From the NCBI GenBank assembly GCA_003550325.1, contig QKWP01000027.1, forward strand, positions 510,544 to 574,543: DNA of 64,000 bases. Direction: 5' to 3'. Source of the stretch: Gigaspora rosea. Its lineage: Eukaryota > Glomeromycota > Glomeromycetes > Diversisporales > Gigasporaceae. Numbering within the stretch: position 1 is the stretch's first letter; each line of letters begins with the position of its first letter. This document shows, piece by piece, positions 22,261 to 33,368 of the stretch. Under the pieces are notes generated by a model that saw only the letters and a program-made list of their open reading frames with translations, searched no databases and was not told the DNA's origin. A program made the translations under genes and the position numbers.

Positions 22261-25180
22261 TTCGGAAATTCTATTTCATTCCAACTTAAGTATATTTAGA
22301 ATCCACATAGGCGGATTCGGGATTCGATTTCGACGTACGTATAACACTTATATCACAGATACCAGATACAGTATATATGGGTGCGCGTTATTTAAGGACG
22401 CGCATGGACGTTATTTTGAAGCCTCGTATACAGTACTAATTAATTAACTAGTTTTTGAAATAATATAATATAGGTAGTAAAACATCATGGGTGCATTTTA
22501 GTAAAAGTTTATAAAAATTTTTTTTAATATATACAGTATAATAAAAATTATTTATTTTTGTTATTTTAAGGTTCATTAAATTTTATTATGTTTTTAAAAT
22601 TTTTATTATGTTTTTTTTATATGGACGCTTTTAATGTTCACCGGGTATGCTATTTCTCAAGAATGACTTTAGTAAATGTCATTTGAAGTAATGTTCAACA
22701 CCCTAAAAACCCTAACCTCTAACTTTAATTTAACCCTAAACCCTAGCCTAAAGTCTAATTTCAACTTTTATAAAATCTTAAAATAATAATCATATATCGG
22801 GGAAATTCACCTCCGGTAATTTCTTTTTATATATGTAGCCAAATTTTTATTTTATAACATTAAAAAATCATGTCCTTTTCAAGGCAAAGATCCCATTTAA
22901 CTTTAGAATACAATTAAACTCGTTAATTAATATTGCATAGGTCAGATTTGCCAAATCTTAATATGCCGGATCTTCACTATAATGTAACTTCAAATATAAT
23001 GCGATATAGACTATGGTCTAATATAATCTTATAGCTCTATTACAACGAATTGAAGGCAAACTCGTAAATAAGACAGCATGAAAGATGATAAAGCACATCG
23101 GCATATACAGTAAAACATATATTAATTATGGACCAGAAAATTTAAATGTTAAAGAATAAAAACTTGAACTTTTACCTTGAATAAAATAACTCTTAGTGGT
23201 TTGAAATAGTAATTTTAGAATGAGCTCTAATATCATTTTGTTAAAAGTCATTAATTGTCATATTATCTGTTAAACGATTGCAGGATTATATAAAAGACTC
23301 CTAATCGAGATTGATAAACCAATAGTAAATTGAACCAAAATATAACTAATGGATAGGGAAATAACAGTACAGTGTATTAGTTAATAGAATCAACGAAAAT
23401 ATTAAAAGAACTGAAAATTCAAGCAATATTTTAATTATCGGACAATATATGTCTTACATATCAGGGTGCTAGACATGTTTGTTAATTTTAAGAATCTATA
23501 CCCAACTCACTATGGTTTAATTACATATTAGTTCTTTCCCAAAATCATTAAACCCTTGACAATTACAGTGATTAAAGTTTTGTTATATATTTACCATGTA
23601 TATACGTACGTACGTACATAAATATGGTGGCAAACAGTGTGCTGTATGTATCCCTAATACCTATGAATTTCTATAAACTTTAACATTCAAGATGAATTCA
23701 AGAAGTCTATGAATGCTAATATCCAAGAAGCTTTATGAACACTGATACAGTATCTTAAAAAAATCCCACGAAGCATAACCTATAAATTCTGGGACAAACT
23801 AAAAATTTGCACATTTCCGAATCATTTTGATTTCGCTCTATAAAACACTTAATTCTCCGGAAGTTACATCACTATCTCTGGAGTGGAATTCTGAAAAAAT
23901 AACAATATAGTTTCCGAAGAGTTGTGTGGTTAAGGCGAAGTCGAAGAGATTTGGAAATGAATAGACTTGTCCAGAATTTAAGAACAGTTGTAAGCAATCC
24001 TTTCAGATATGTTTAAAATCTATTTGGCAGAAAACAATGTAATAAAAATTTGTGCTAGTATGTAAAAGTTTATCATGTACAGTAGTCATAATGTGTCATA
24101 ATGTGTCATAATATCATTTTTTCCAATTTTATATAAAAAAAATTTAAAAGCATAATTAATTAAATAATATGTGTAATTATTTTCTCGTAATTAATTTTTA
24201 AGAAACCATGATAAAAAGTGAGTCATATTTAATTATGATTCTTCGAAATAAATCTCGGTACTTTAAATTTACCGACGCTGTATATTTGAAACACACTGTG
24301 TATCGTGCATTTTTGACTAGGGATGTAAAATTAAAGCATTTTTACGTAATTGTAATTTTGCGTAAGATTCGGTAAATTGAATTTATAATTTTGAACACAT
24401 TTAGAGATCAAATTTTTGGTGATTTAGGAGTCTGTAAATCTAGTACAGTATGACGTGAAAATTACATGTAACACAACCCTAATTTTGACTGTCTCGAACT
24501 CATCCAGGGGAGGTCACAAAAATTACAAGTCGGAATGCATCGGAGTGCGTCGGAATACTGGTCGGCAGGATCGGAACTTATCAAGATCATAAAAATTTTA
24601 CTAGTGAAATCATATCCCTTCATTAAGTAAAAATGCCTAGCTGGTAATTTTGTTATAGAACCTACTAATCACTAGGGCTAATACCGTCCTATATCCTACA
24701 CATCCGACCCGAAAATTTGGTGGTTGTAACACCAGGGCGTAGTATCGATTTACCGGGCAAGTGATCTTCCGACGTAAATAAAAAGTTTCCTCGCGCAACC
24801 CCATAAATTAATTTTTTTTTTTCTGTCAATTTTGTACGTACGTACGTCAAATGGTGGCACCTGTCGCTGTTCGGCGTATTTTTACACTCTATACGATAAA
24901 TATATATTAAAAAAAAAAGAAATATCAAAAAGATCTGAATTTTAACATACAATTCTAAGTATACAGGTGCATTTTTTTCTCATTGTGAACAGTTTATTTT
25001 AATTAACAAAATAATTATTGTTGCATTAAATTTGCGTACCACAGGTAAAATGATATCAAATAGGGTACCAACAGACATCCTTTTATTGCTGCAAAATTTT
25101 GGCGCAAAAAAGAGGTCAACAGAATGTCAATAGGAATGATAATAAGGCATCTATAGGGTACCAATGGGGTATCAATAGGG
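22261..25180. other. Long gene-poor stretch
   Basis: It holds a relic of the GCGCATGGACGTTATTTT MITE (22365-22440), degenerate CCCTAAA/ACCCTAACC motifs (22700-22760), (ACGT)n microsatellites at about 23598 and 24833, and a 3-fold TGTCATAATG repeat near 24090. An 87-residue minus-strand frame (24952-24689) starts with a hydrophobic signal-like segment but ends in repeat-like sequence, and I do not call it a gene. A weak LNSPEVTSLSLEWN reading near 23850 hints at a dead gene. Confidence 0.4.
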
Positions 25181-25181
25181 T

Positions 25182-25575
25182 ATCGCGATTATACTTGTTG
25201 GTCAAACCTGGACAAATCCCAAACCCTAAATTATTTATAAAAAATTAAATCAAACAAATAATCTTAAAATTTTGAAAGTATATTATTAATAGCTATTAAA
25301 CAAAGATTATAATAAAAATTTTGAGCTATTTGGCCAGACCCTTTGGGCTTGTCCACTTTAAGTTTATTTAAAGTGGACAAACCCAAAGGGTCTGGCCAAA
25401 CTCATAGCTCAAAAATTTTATTAATAATCTTTGTTTAAATAAATCAAGCATATTCTTATAGCTATAGATAAAATTTTTAAGATTTTTTATTTGATTAAAT
25501 TTTTTAGTAAATAGCAATCATTTTTTTGGGGGGTTTGGGATTTGTCCAGGTTTGGCCAGCAAGTATAATCGCGAT
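25182..25575. mobile_element. 394-bp foldback element
   Basis: The outermost ATCGCGATTATACTTG faces CAAGTATAATCGCGAT. Pairing runs through ACCTGGACAAATCCCAAACC/GGTTTGGGATTTGTCCAGGT and CCAGACCCTTTGGG/CCCAAAGGGTCTGG to the centre near 25370 (CACTTTAAGTTTATTTAAAG). A decayed half lies at about 45600-45655. Confidence 0.85.
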
Positions 25576-25992
25576 TGATTCCAGATTGTAAACAATAGGG
25601 AGTCAACATGATGAAATTCGGCTACAATCGGATAACCTTATTGATTACCAACAGTTTTATATTTAGTTGGTTATATGTATCAGTATGAGTAATAATGTAT
25701 TTATCTGTACAAAGATGAAAAAAATAATAACCGGTACTTAATAATTAAGTAAATAATTGGCCGGAGCGTAGCGCCATTAGTGTCTATGCAAAGTGATACA
25801 AAAATTACCTTCCTGATGTGCTTCATATCTTGACAAATTTTACTTTTTTTGATATACTTGCATATATATTATGTAAATCTTATCAGAAATGGAATTTGGA
25901 AATTTTTTGTTTGTCCGCACGCGTGTCTATATTTGTGCTTTAATGTTACCAACATATGCATATTAACGGCTCCGGACATATAATGCGCCTAG
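25576..25992. other. Upstream region of the FAD monooxygenase gene
   Basis: AT-rich with no second gene. The text before and after the foldback carries similar (A/G)GGGTATCAA words, as if one ancestral stretch had been split. Confidence 0.4.
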
Positions 25993-26000
25993 TATATAAA
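25993..26000 (+). promoter_or_regulatory. TATA box of the FAD monooxygenase gene
   Basis: TATATAAA lies 44-51 bp upstream of the ATG, implying a very short 5' leader. Confidence 0.5.
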
Positions 26001-26043
26001 GCAGTCCATCCAAGAATTCGAGTAATTAGATAATTTAAAAAAA

Positions 26044-27668
26044 ATGGAAGCCCCTACGAACAATATTCCAACAATTTTAATTGTTGGAGCGGGTATAGGT
26101 GGACTTAGTTTTTATCATTCAGTTCGAAAAAATCTTAACCAAAAATTTAATGTTAAAATATTTGATCGTGAGACAAGCCCTCAAGGTTCTTTTTTTTTAA
26201 TAAACTTATTTTTTTTAAAAAAAAAAAAAAAAACAAAAAATGAAAGTTTACTATTCATTGACTTTAATTACTTTGTCATTTTGCTAAAATAGATCGATGG
26301 CAAGGTTACAATATCCAAATGAATAAAAGAGGTATTACTTCTTTATTCTATTGCACACCAGCTGAAGTTCAAGCTCGTTTTCCCGAAGCAATGCCAAATC
26401 CAACCCCTAAAGAACATCATTCTATAGTAATTGTCGACCATGTCGGGAGACATCTACTTTATTTTCCACAAAAAAAATTTAAAAGCGTATATGAAATAGA
26501 ACCTCTTAAACATGATTTTGCTGGTATGTTGATATATCGAGATAGATTAAGAGACGTTTTATTGGAAGGTGTTGATATCCAATGGGGTAAAAAATGTGTT
26601 GGATATGAAGAAAGTGATAATGGTGTTTGGGCATTGTTCGCAGATGGGACCAGAGAATTTGGTGATTTATTAATTGGTGCTGATGGAATTAATTCACCAA
26701 GTATGTTATACCATCTCTTTAACATAATTTGTTTAATTTACCCGATAAAATAAAATAAAATAAATAATATTCTTTATTATAGTCCGAAAACAAAAGGTTC
26801 CTAACTTAGAAATCTTTGACCTTGGTATAACTAGTATCGACGTAAATATTGCAATACCAAAAAATTTGGCCGACCGATTGATGTCAGTTTATGCAAATGC
26901 GGTATTACAAAAATCTCTTGGCCGAAATGGTGATTCAAGTCTTTTAATGATGCGCTATATTCCAATCGATCAATCTGATGAACCAAGTTATAGAGTTACC
27001 TTTGGATACAGTTATCCGACAAATCTTGATATTAAAGATAATATATTAATTGATGATAATGATCCTGAATCTGTTATAAAACATGCAATTTCAAGAATTA
27101 AACAATTACGTCCACCTTGTGAATTAACAGATCTAATTATTGAATTATTATCATTTGTTCCGTTATCTTATCCGGGTGAAAAGTATCCATTTCGAACGTA
27201 TCATCCTCCACGACGTCGTCAACTTCGTGATATTAATCCATCTTCTGTCCCACCATGGAAAAATGATAGAATAGTTTTGTTAGGTGATGCTGCTCATGCT
27301 ATGAATCCACTATTAGGATTAGGTTTGTGTTTACCGGTATTAAAAATGGTCATATAAAAAATATTTAATTAGCATTTATTTTCATATATAAATATTTTTT
27401 AGGTTTAAATAATGCAATACAAGATGCCGATCTATTGACAAAGGAATTACTTAATTACGAGAATGAAGATTTAATCGAGTGCATTCAACGATATAATGAA
27501 AAAATGCGAGTTCGATCATCTAAAGAAGTGATGAAATCACGTAATTCGGCATTAAGACAACGACGTCCAGTGGGAAATCTTGGTCTAGTTGTTAGATATT
27601 CTTTCTTTAGAGTTGTTAACGCTATTTTTTACGTTATTGTATTTATTAAATCTCGTATAAGTTTTTAA
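26044..27668 (+). CDS. FAD-dependent monooxygenase (aromatic hydroxylase-like), 451 aa
   Basis: The gene has four exons: 26044-26185, 26293-26700, 26783-27322 and 27403-27668, with GT-AG introns that preserve phase. Motifs are those of the PF01494 (PHBH-type) family: the dinucleotide-binding GxGxxG (GAGIGG) at residues 15-20, the DG motif (IGADGIN) at 178-179, and the second FAD motif LGDAAHAMNP with D352. The C-terminus has a hydrophobic segment (VVNAIFYVIVFIKS), possibly a membrane tail as in some fungal members. It uses NAD(P)H and O2 to hydroxylate a small, often aromatic or terpenoid, substrate; the substrate cannot be told. No biosynthetic-cluster partner is visible nearby. Confidence 0.88.
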
Positions 27669-28274
27669 GAAAGCATAAATTCTATTTACAATATATCATC
27701 ATTCATTTTTATAAATTATTTCAATGTTATTTATTCAATTGGTAGCATCTGGAAATTTGCATGGGATTGTGTGCCACAATGACTAGGTGATATTAATTAA
27801 TTAAAATTTATAAAATTTATTGCTAATGGTAATATATGAAAATGAATAACATTGCAATACGTTATACCCCAAAAAGCTGTCAAAAATAATTTATATATTA
27901 GATCTATAAATATTTAATTTTTAGAATAAATGTATGCAACGCACCCTAATTCATCGCACGTATGTAATTTTTACCCATACAATCACTACAATCACTTGAA
28001 CAATTATATGTGGATTTTAGCAGGGCTTATGGTTTCAAATCGATACCCAAACAGCCAATTTCAGCATCAGCCGTGACATATATTTATATCGAATCTTTGG
28101 TCAAAAAACGCAATCAGACAACAATCAAGTGATTGTATGAGTATGCAGCGATCTACATCGTTTGATAATTTGGATGATGCTTACACAGTAGAATATGTAA
28201 TTCCGGACGCTGTTATGAAATGGATGGCTCGATCAAGATTGTAATAAACCATTTGAATTCTAACTAAACCACGT

Positions 28275-28430
28275 ACTGGTTCTATTTTATATATTACTTT
28301 TCTTATTCTACCGAATGTAATTAATGTAATGAGCGTTTTGTTTTGTGAACTTGGTTTACTAGTTTTATTTTACATATTAACTTTTCTTATTTTACGGATG
28401 TAATTAATGTAATGAGCATTTTGGAAGTAA
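28275..28430. repeat. Tandem duplication, about 83 bp, two copies
   Basis: CTTTTCTTATTCTACCGAAT then TAATGAGCGTTTTG is repeated as CTTTTCTTATTTTACGGATG then TAATGAGCATTTTG. Confidence 0.75.
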
Positions 28431-28737
28431 TGATAAGTAAGTATTTCGTTCTTTTTTTCTGTGAACGCAGTGGTGGCGCATTAATCAGCCAAAGTAATTT
28501 ATGTAAATTACCAATAAAGTCAAGTACAATTACAATAAAAATCATTTATCAAAGATATCTAAAGCTATTTATACTCAAATCATGTCCTTAAACAGTATAT
28601 TCTCTTCGCTTCTTCATAACCTTTAGTCTATAATATTATAGCTATTCGAATTCAAAGGATTGTGATTGTTGAAATTTTTTAACAACCAAAAATATTGTAA
28701 CTATCAAAGTTTTAATTAAACTAGCGATGTACATGTG

Positions 28738-28761
28738 GCGGGCGACGAAGTCGCCCGCTTG
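28738..28761. repeat. GC-rich hairpin GCGGGCGAC...GTCGCCCGC
   Basis: GGCGGGCGACGAAGTCGCCC followed by GC pairs a perfect 9-bp stem over a 4-nt loop. It is isolated in AT-rich DNA, and I recall similar words dispersed in Rhizophagus genomes. Confidence 0.6.
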
Positions 28762-29159
28762 CAATTTTAAATGGCACTTGACTTAATATGTGACACATTT
28801 ACAAAATTCTATTGGTACTATACTGTGATGATTTGTAGGCTAGCAAGAAGGAACTTATAAGAGTATAAATACTATTTAAAGGGAAATAATTTTATCTTTT
28901 GTAAATTTGTTGATATTGATCTGTTCTTATTGATCAAAATGAGAGTAAGGCTTGATTTTTAATTATATGCTAAAAGAAATGTAAAAATAATTGAATTATT
29001 TTTATTTATGTTTTTTTGAATAATCAATTGTAAATACGATCGATGGGTACAGGAGTGGTACAGGTTTAATAATATTTGTGGTTTGTTTATTTTTTTTTAA
29101 AACGGATAATAATGATAGATTATAATGCTAATGATAAAATTAATTGAAAACAGGGATAA

Positions 29160-29873
29160 GATAAACAAAGAATAAGTAAGGCGAAGAATTCTGATATTAA
29201 ATTTACTAATGCGGTATATACTAGTGGTTAACGTTGTGTTAGTATTGGAATTATCATAATTTACCATAAGTTGCTGTAAAAAATTCTGTTGCAGAACTTA
29301 CTCACTATTCAGATGTGATTAAGGTTAGTTGCATTAGAATTTCGTAATATTTCTATTATAGTTTACTGTAAAAGAATTCAGTTACAGAATTTATTTGCTA
29401 ATACGATAGTTAAAATCGAATTAGTATTGGAATTTTCATGATTTCTATGTAAAAAATTGTTACTTGCTATTCCAGTGGTCCAGTATTTGCTTAAGGTTGA
29501 GTTGGTTGCATTGAAATTATAATGATTTACTATCTGCTATAAAGAATTCTGTTACAAAACTTATTCACTAATGAGGTACATACAGTAGTTGAGTTAATGT
29601 TGGAGTATATGATTTTCTACTACTGTATATGCTACTGTAAAATTCTGTTGATAAAGCTTACTCTCTAATTTGATACACACAGCGGTTAAGATTGAGTTAG
29701 TATGGGAATTATCGTGATTTTTACTGTAAAAAATTCTGTTACAAAATTTACTCGCTCTTCCATGACCATAGTATAGTTAAATTGGTTATAGTTAAATTTT
29801 CATGAATTCTACCAATTTACTGTAAATAAGTCAGTTACATATTAATTCGCAAATGCAATACATACAATTTGAT
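29160..29873. repeat. About 93-bp satellite, left part (about 8 copies)
   Basis: The anchor ATTCTGTTACAGAACTTACT or variants recurs about every 90-97 bp (29187, 29283, 29373, 29449, 29545, 29641, 29732, 29829), followed each time by GTGGTTAAGATTGAGTTAGT and GGAATTATCATGATTTCTA. The array is diverged and continues after the inserted element at 30719. Confidence 0.8.
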
Positions 29874-30710
29874 GGATTCGTATTATTTCACCGACAATCA
29901 CTTCACAGACATAACACTACACCGACAACCATTTTACCGACAAGCTTTTTTTACTGACAAATAACTCACCGACACTCGATTTGCTGACAAGCATGTTTTC
30001 ACCGACACGTTGATTTTACCGACACACACTTCACCGACAGTTAATTTTACCAACAAAATCAACTTACCGACAAGCTCATTTTACCGAAAATAGAATTTAC
30101 CGACAAGATTATTCTACCAACAATACAATTCACCGACAAATAATTCGCCGACAAACAATTTGCCAGATGCCTTAAGTATCACAGTTGATGCTGAAGTTAT
30201 AGGGTCTCAATTTGAAACTATAAGGCCTGCTAAAATCCACATATACTCTGTAAATGAAATCTATACCCAAACCCTATCCTAACCCTATAAGACAAAGACG
30301 AAAAAAACATCCAAAGAAAATTTTAAAATTTTATATCAAAATAGGTCATAACTTCAGCATCAGCCGTGACAATAATTATTATTATCGTCGCATAATATGT
30401 AATTATTCTTAGTAGTTTATTACATTGCCGTGGTCTAATTGTATTGTCGACGAATTGTATTGTCAGTAGAATAAGCTTGTCGGTATATTCTATTTTCGGT
30501 AAAATGAGCTTGTCGGTAAGTTGATTTTGTCAGTAAATGTAACTGTCGGTGAAGTGTGTGTCGGTAAAATCAACTTGTCGGTGAAAAGGAACTTGTTGGT
30601 AAATCAAGTGTCGGCGAATTTTGTGTCGGTAAAAAAAGCTTGTCAGTAAAATGATTGTCGGTGTAGGTTGATGTCTGTGAAGTGATTGTCGGCGATTTGA
30701 TTGCCACCCC
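29874..30710. mobile_element. CCGACA-array foldback element, 837 bp, with perfect 8-bp target duplication
   Basis: It starts with GGATTCGTATTATTTCACCG and ends with GATTTGATTGCCACCCC. It is flanked by AATTTGAT on both sides (29866-29873, 30711-30718). The left arm (29889-30170) is a tandem array of 15-20 bp CCGACA-bearing units. The right arm (about 30430-30695) is the complementary TGTCGGTAAAAT array. A second inverted-repeat element (about 30178-30372) sits in the loop. There is no transposase, so it is non-autonomous. The 8-bp duplication is hAT-like, but the superfamily is inference. Confidence 0.88.
30178..30372. mobile_element. Nested inverted-repeat element with GATGCTGAAGTTAT ends
   Basis: TCACAGTTGATGCTGAAGTT faces AACTTCAGCATCAGCCGTGA. 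The interior has AAACCCTATCCTAACCCTAT. Relatives are at 41048-41228, and half-copies at about 28049-28077 and 43229-43250. Confidence 0.75.
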
Positions 30711-30718
30711 AATTTGAT

Positions 30719-31210
30719 AAGGAGTTATTATAATGATCTCTACATAAAAAATTCAGTTACAGAACTTACTTGCTATTATAGTGATTAAAGTATGTGGTTA
30801 ATTTGAGTTAGTTGCATTCGAATTAATGTAATTTCTGCCAAGAGTTACTGTAAAAAATTCAATTATAGAACTTATCAATAATGGATACACATAGTCGAGT
30901 TAATATTGGAATTATCATATTTTCAATTATGAGTTACTGTAAAAAACTCCATTACAAAATTTACTTGTTGTTTCGTTACTAAAATATGTAATTAAGATCG
31001 AGTTAGTTAGAATTTTCATAATTTCTACCATAAAATTCTGATGTGGAACTTACCCACCAATACAATCCAATAGTGGTTGAATTAATAATGGAATTATCAT
31101 AATTTCTATTGTAAGTTACTGCAAAAATTCTATTACAGAACTTACTAGCTGTTATTACAGTTGTAGTTAAGAATGAGTTAGCTTGCAATTCTTGGGTTGC
31201 ATTAACAGGG
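30719..31210. repeat. About 93-bp satellite, right part (about 5 copies)
   Basis: Anchors lie at about 30749, 30845, 30943, 31035 and 31125, with the same unit as 29160-29873. Confidence 0.8.
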
Positions 31211-31890
31211 TAAAACATTTTTAAAAAGAGTTTCAAGGGTGCATTTAAGCTTCAGGAGTTCATAAAACCCGAAGCATCAACAGCCTGTCAATGAAGTGAC
31301 AGGGAGATCATTATTGCGAAATCAGATGACTTTATCAGATCATATGTTCAATTTGTCATTTTGATTGTATAGTTCTTGTTTGATGCAGGTATTTTATGAT
31401 AGGCAAGGTTGTTTCAAGGATTTTAAGGGCCGTTAGTTAGTAGAGAAGGTTATCTTTTTTTTTCGCTATCGCTCACCTTGTAGTGAAAGCTGGCTCTATC
31501 GTCCCGCCCTACCCACCATAGGTGAAAAATCACTATAGGTGAAACCCACCATAGGTGATTTTCATCTTTGGTGAAAATCACCATAGGTGCGTTTTAGTAA
31601 AAGTCTTATCATTTTTGTAAAAAACTAGAAAATGTATGAATAGCTAAGTCTCGCTCAGCATCTTCGCTTCTCTGCAAGAGCAAGAGCATGATGAGCATAG
31701 CTATATACAACGCTTTCAACTTTGGATACTGTAAATCTACTTTTTTAGATATCGTTTCGCTAAAAATGGATGAAAACATCTTAGCTAATGAGCTTGGGAA
31801 CTACCTTTATTGAAACTATGCGTATCACAAAATCGAGATCGGCGCATATTTGATTAGTTAGATCATGTGATTGGATGCAGCAATTTTATT
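31211..31890. other. Intergenic stretch with CACCATAGGTGA palindromes
   Basis: At 31515-31590 the motif CACCATAGGTGA and its partial copies recur several times in both orientations (GGTGAAAATCACCATAGGTG). No gene is recognised. Confidence 0.45.
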
Positions 31891-31896
31891 GGTTGA

Positions 31897-32070
31897 ATTA
31901 TAAGATATTGGTCATGCGGCACGTTTCGACCAATCAATTGTTCCGACAATTATGATCATGATTTAAAAGTTGTGATTGGCTAACTGAGTTTTAATTTGGG
32001 ATTGTTGTGCTTACGTAATAACATACAAAAAAATAACAATAAGAAATTTTTTCATGATCATATGAGTTTG
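31897..32070. repeat. MITE-like repeat, sister of 5332-5600
   Basis: TTATAAGATATTGGTCATGC leads into a different 33-bp spacer. Then comes the block of about 117 bp (31949-32067) that is nearly identical to 5437-5554. It has no internal hairpin. Confidence 0.7.
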
Positions 32071-32287
32071 CACGATAACCTATTAATATAATGATAAAAT
32101 TTTATAATTATTATCATGTACTTGACTAATTGATTTAGTACAAGAAATAAATTTGCTTTTATCTTGAATAGTGTCTAAACAAATAAAATTTAATTAATGT
32201 TTAATTAATAAAATACGTGCATTTATAAAATTTTTGATTATGATTTTACCATAATAAATTGTTTTAGTAGAAGGAATAAATTTACTT

Positions 32288-33368
32288 TTAATCAAATTCA
32301 GAATATGCTTTCCATTTTATATCTTTAAGTTTGTTTAATATTGTATCAAATTCATGTAATTCAGATATAATTTTCTCACTATTTTGCCATTCTATAAAAA
32401 TTTCACAAAGTTTTGCCGCAGATGGACGTTTTTCTGGCTCTTTTTCCCAACATTCTTTCATTAGATTTATATAACATTGTGGTGCATTTTCAATAATGCT
32501 CGGTCTCAAATCTTCATAGCATATTTGGAATTGAAGCTGTGTCATATGATTTTGACTATATAATACAGACTTTCCATACAAGATTTCCCACATAATTATG
32601 CTAAATGAATAAATATCTGATGCTGTTGAATAACGTTTGTCTTCTAGAACTTCTGGTGCTATATATGGCAAAATTCCATACACTCCATTAGATTCTTTTT
32701 TTAATTCTATATTAGCTGTTATTGAGAGTCCTAAGTCTGCAATATATGCACTATGTAAGTCGTTTTGTAGTATATTTCCGCTGTGCAAATCTCGGTGAAT
32801 AAGTTTTTGATAGTGAATTATTTGAAGGTCAGCGACAATACAATATAACAGATTTAATTTATCTTTCCAATCTAATTGTACTATAGAATGTAAATTTTTA
32901 CGTAAAGATCCCATTGATGCATATTCCATGACAAGAATATAATCTTCAGAGGAAACGTGTTTTGATATACCAAAACACTTTAAAAAAGTTGGATTATTGA
33001 GACCAATTTCACAATATGCCTTCAACTTGTTATTAAAAGAAAGTACATTTAATTTATTAATTTATTAATTTAGTAATTAAATAAAATCATTAATAAATTA
33101 ATATGAATTTTAAAGCCTACTTCTCTTATGAATTCATAGTGATGACGTTTTGACCCATGGACCAATTTAATCGCGACAGGCTTTAATGAATTTTTATCTT
33201 GATCAAACCACTGAGCACGAAATACAGTTGCAAACCCACCTCTTCCGATTTCATTGACGTCTTTAAATTCATTATACGGGATCCATGACAAAGGGTACTT
33301 GTTTTCGATCAATATTTTTTTTAAATCTTCATCAATATCAGAGTTTTGATATACCCATTTATTTGTAG
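32288..33368 (-). CDS. Protein kinase domain exons (TKL/RAF-like) at the end of the Sel1 gene
   Basis: Exons 33368-33121 and 33025-32288 (intron 33026-33120) encode a complete-looking kinase: the glycine loop IGRGGFATVF, the lysine in VAIK, HRDLHSGNIL in the catalytic loop, DLG in place of DFG, APEV, SDIYSFSIIMWEI and RPSAAKL. These are typical of the expanded Rhizophagus kinase families. Its reading frame is intact, and upstream exons at 33460-33441 and 33549 join it in phase to Sel1 units (WYQK, then EYELAS, then ATNKWVYQNSD). It is probably Ser/Thr or dual-specificity; the ligand or partners of the Sel1 part are unknown. DLG is common in this fungal clade and need not abolish activity. Confidence 0.8.

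Larger units (their letters stand above)
27669..29150. other. Intergenic stretch with short repeats
   Basis: It contains a foldback of about 165 bp (ATACAATCACTACAATCACT at 27979 facing TCAAGTGATTGTATGAG at 28127) that includes TTCAGCATCAGCCGTGACAT. A 34-codon frame (28144-28245, MQRSTSFDNLDDAY...) may be a gene remnant. An 83-bp tandem pair lies at 28275-28430 and a GC-rich hairpin at 28738-28761. TATAAATA at 28867 has no evident gene. Confidence 0.4.

Noticed and set aside
23820-24000. Weak F-box/LRR-like reading (LNSPEVTSLSLEWN)
   Set aside because: Too short, and interrupted; no neighbouring blocks of the family were found.
24689-24952. 87-residue minus-strand frame with signal-like N-terminus
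   Set aside because: The C-terminal part overlaps repeat-like DNA, there is no splice or family support, and hydrophobic starts are common in AT-rich DNA.
28144-28245. 34-codon frame MQRSTSFDNLDDAY...
   Set aside because: It has a plausible composition but no family match, partner exon or promoter evidence; mentioned only within the intergenic note.
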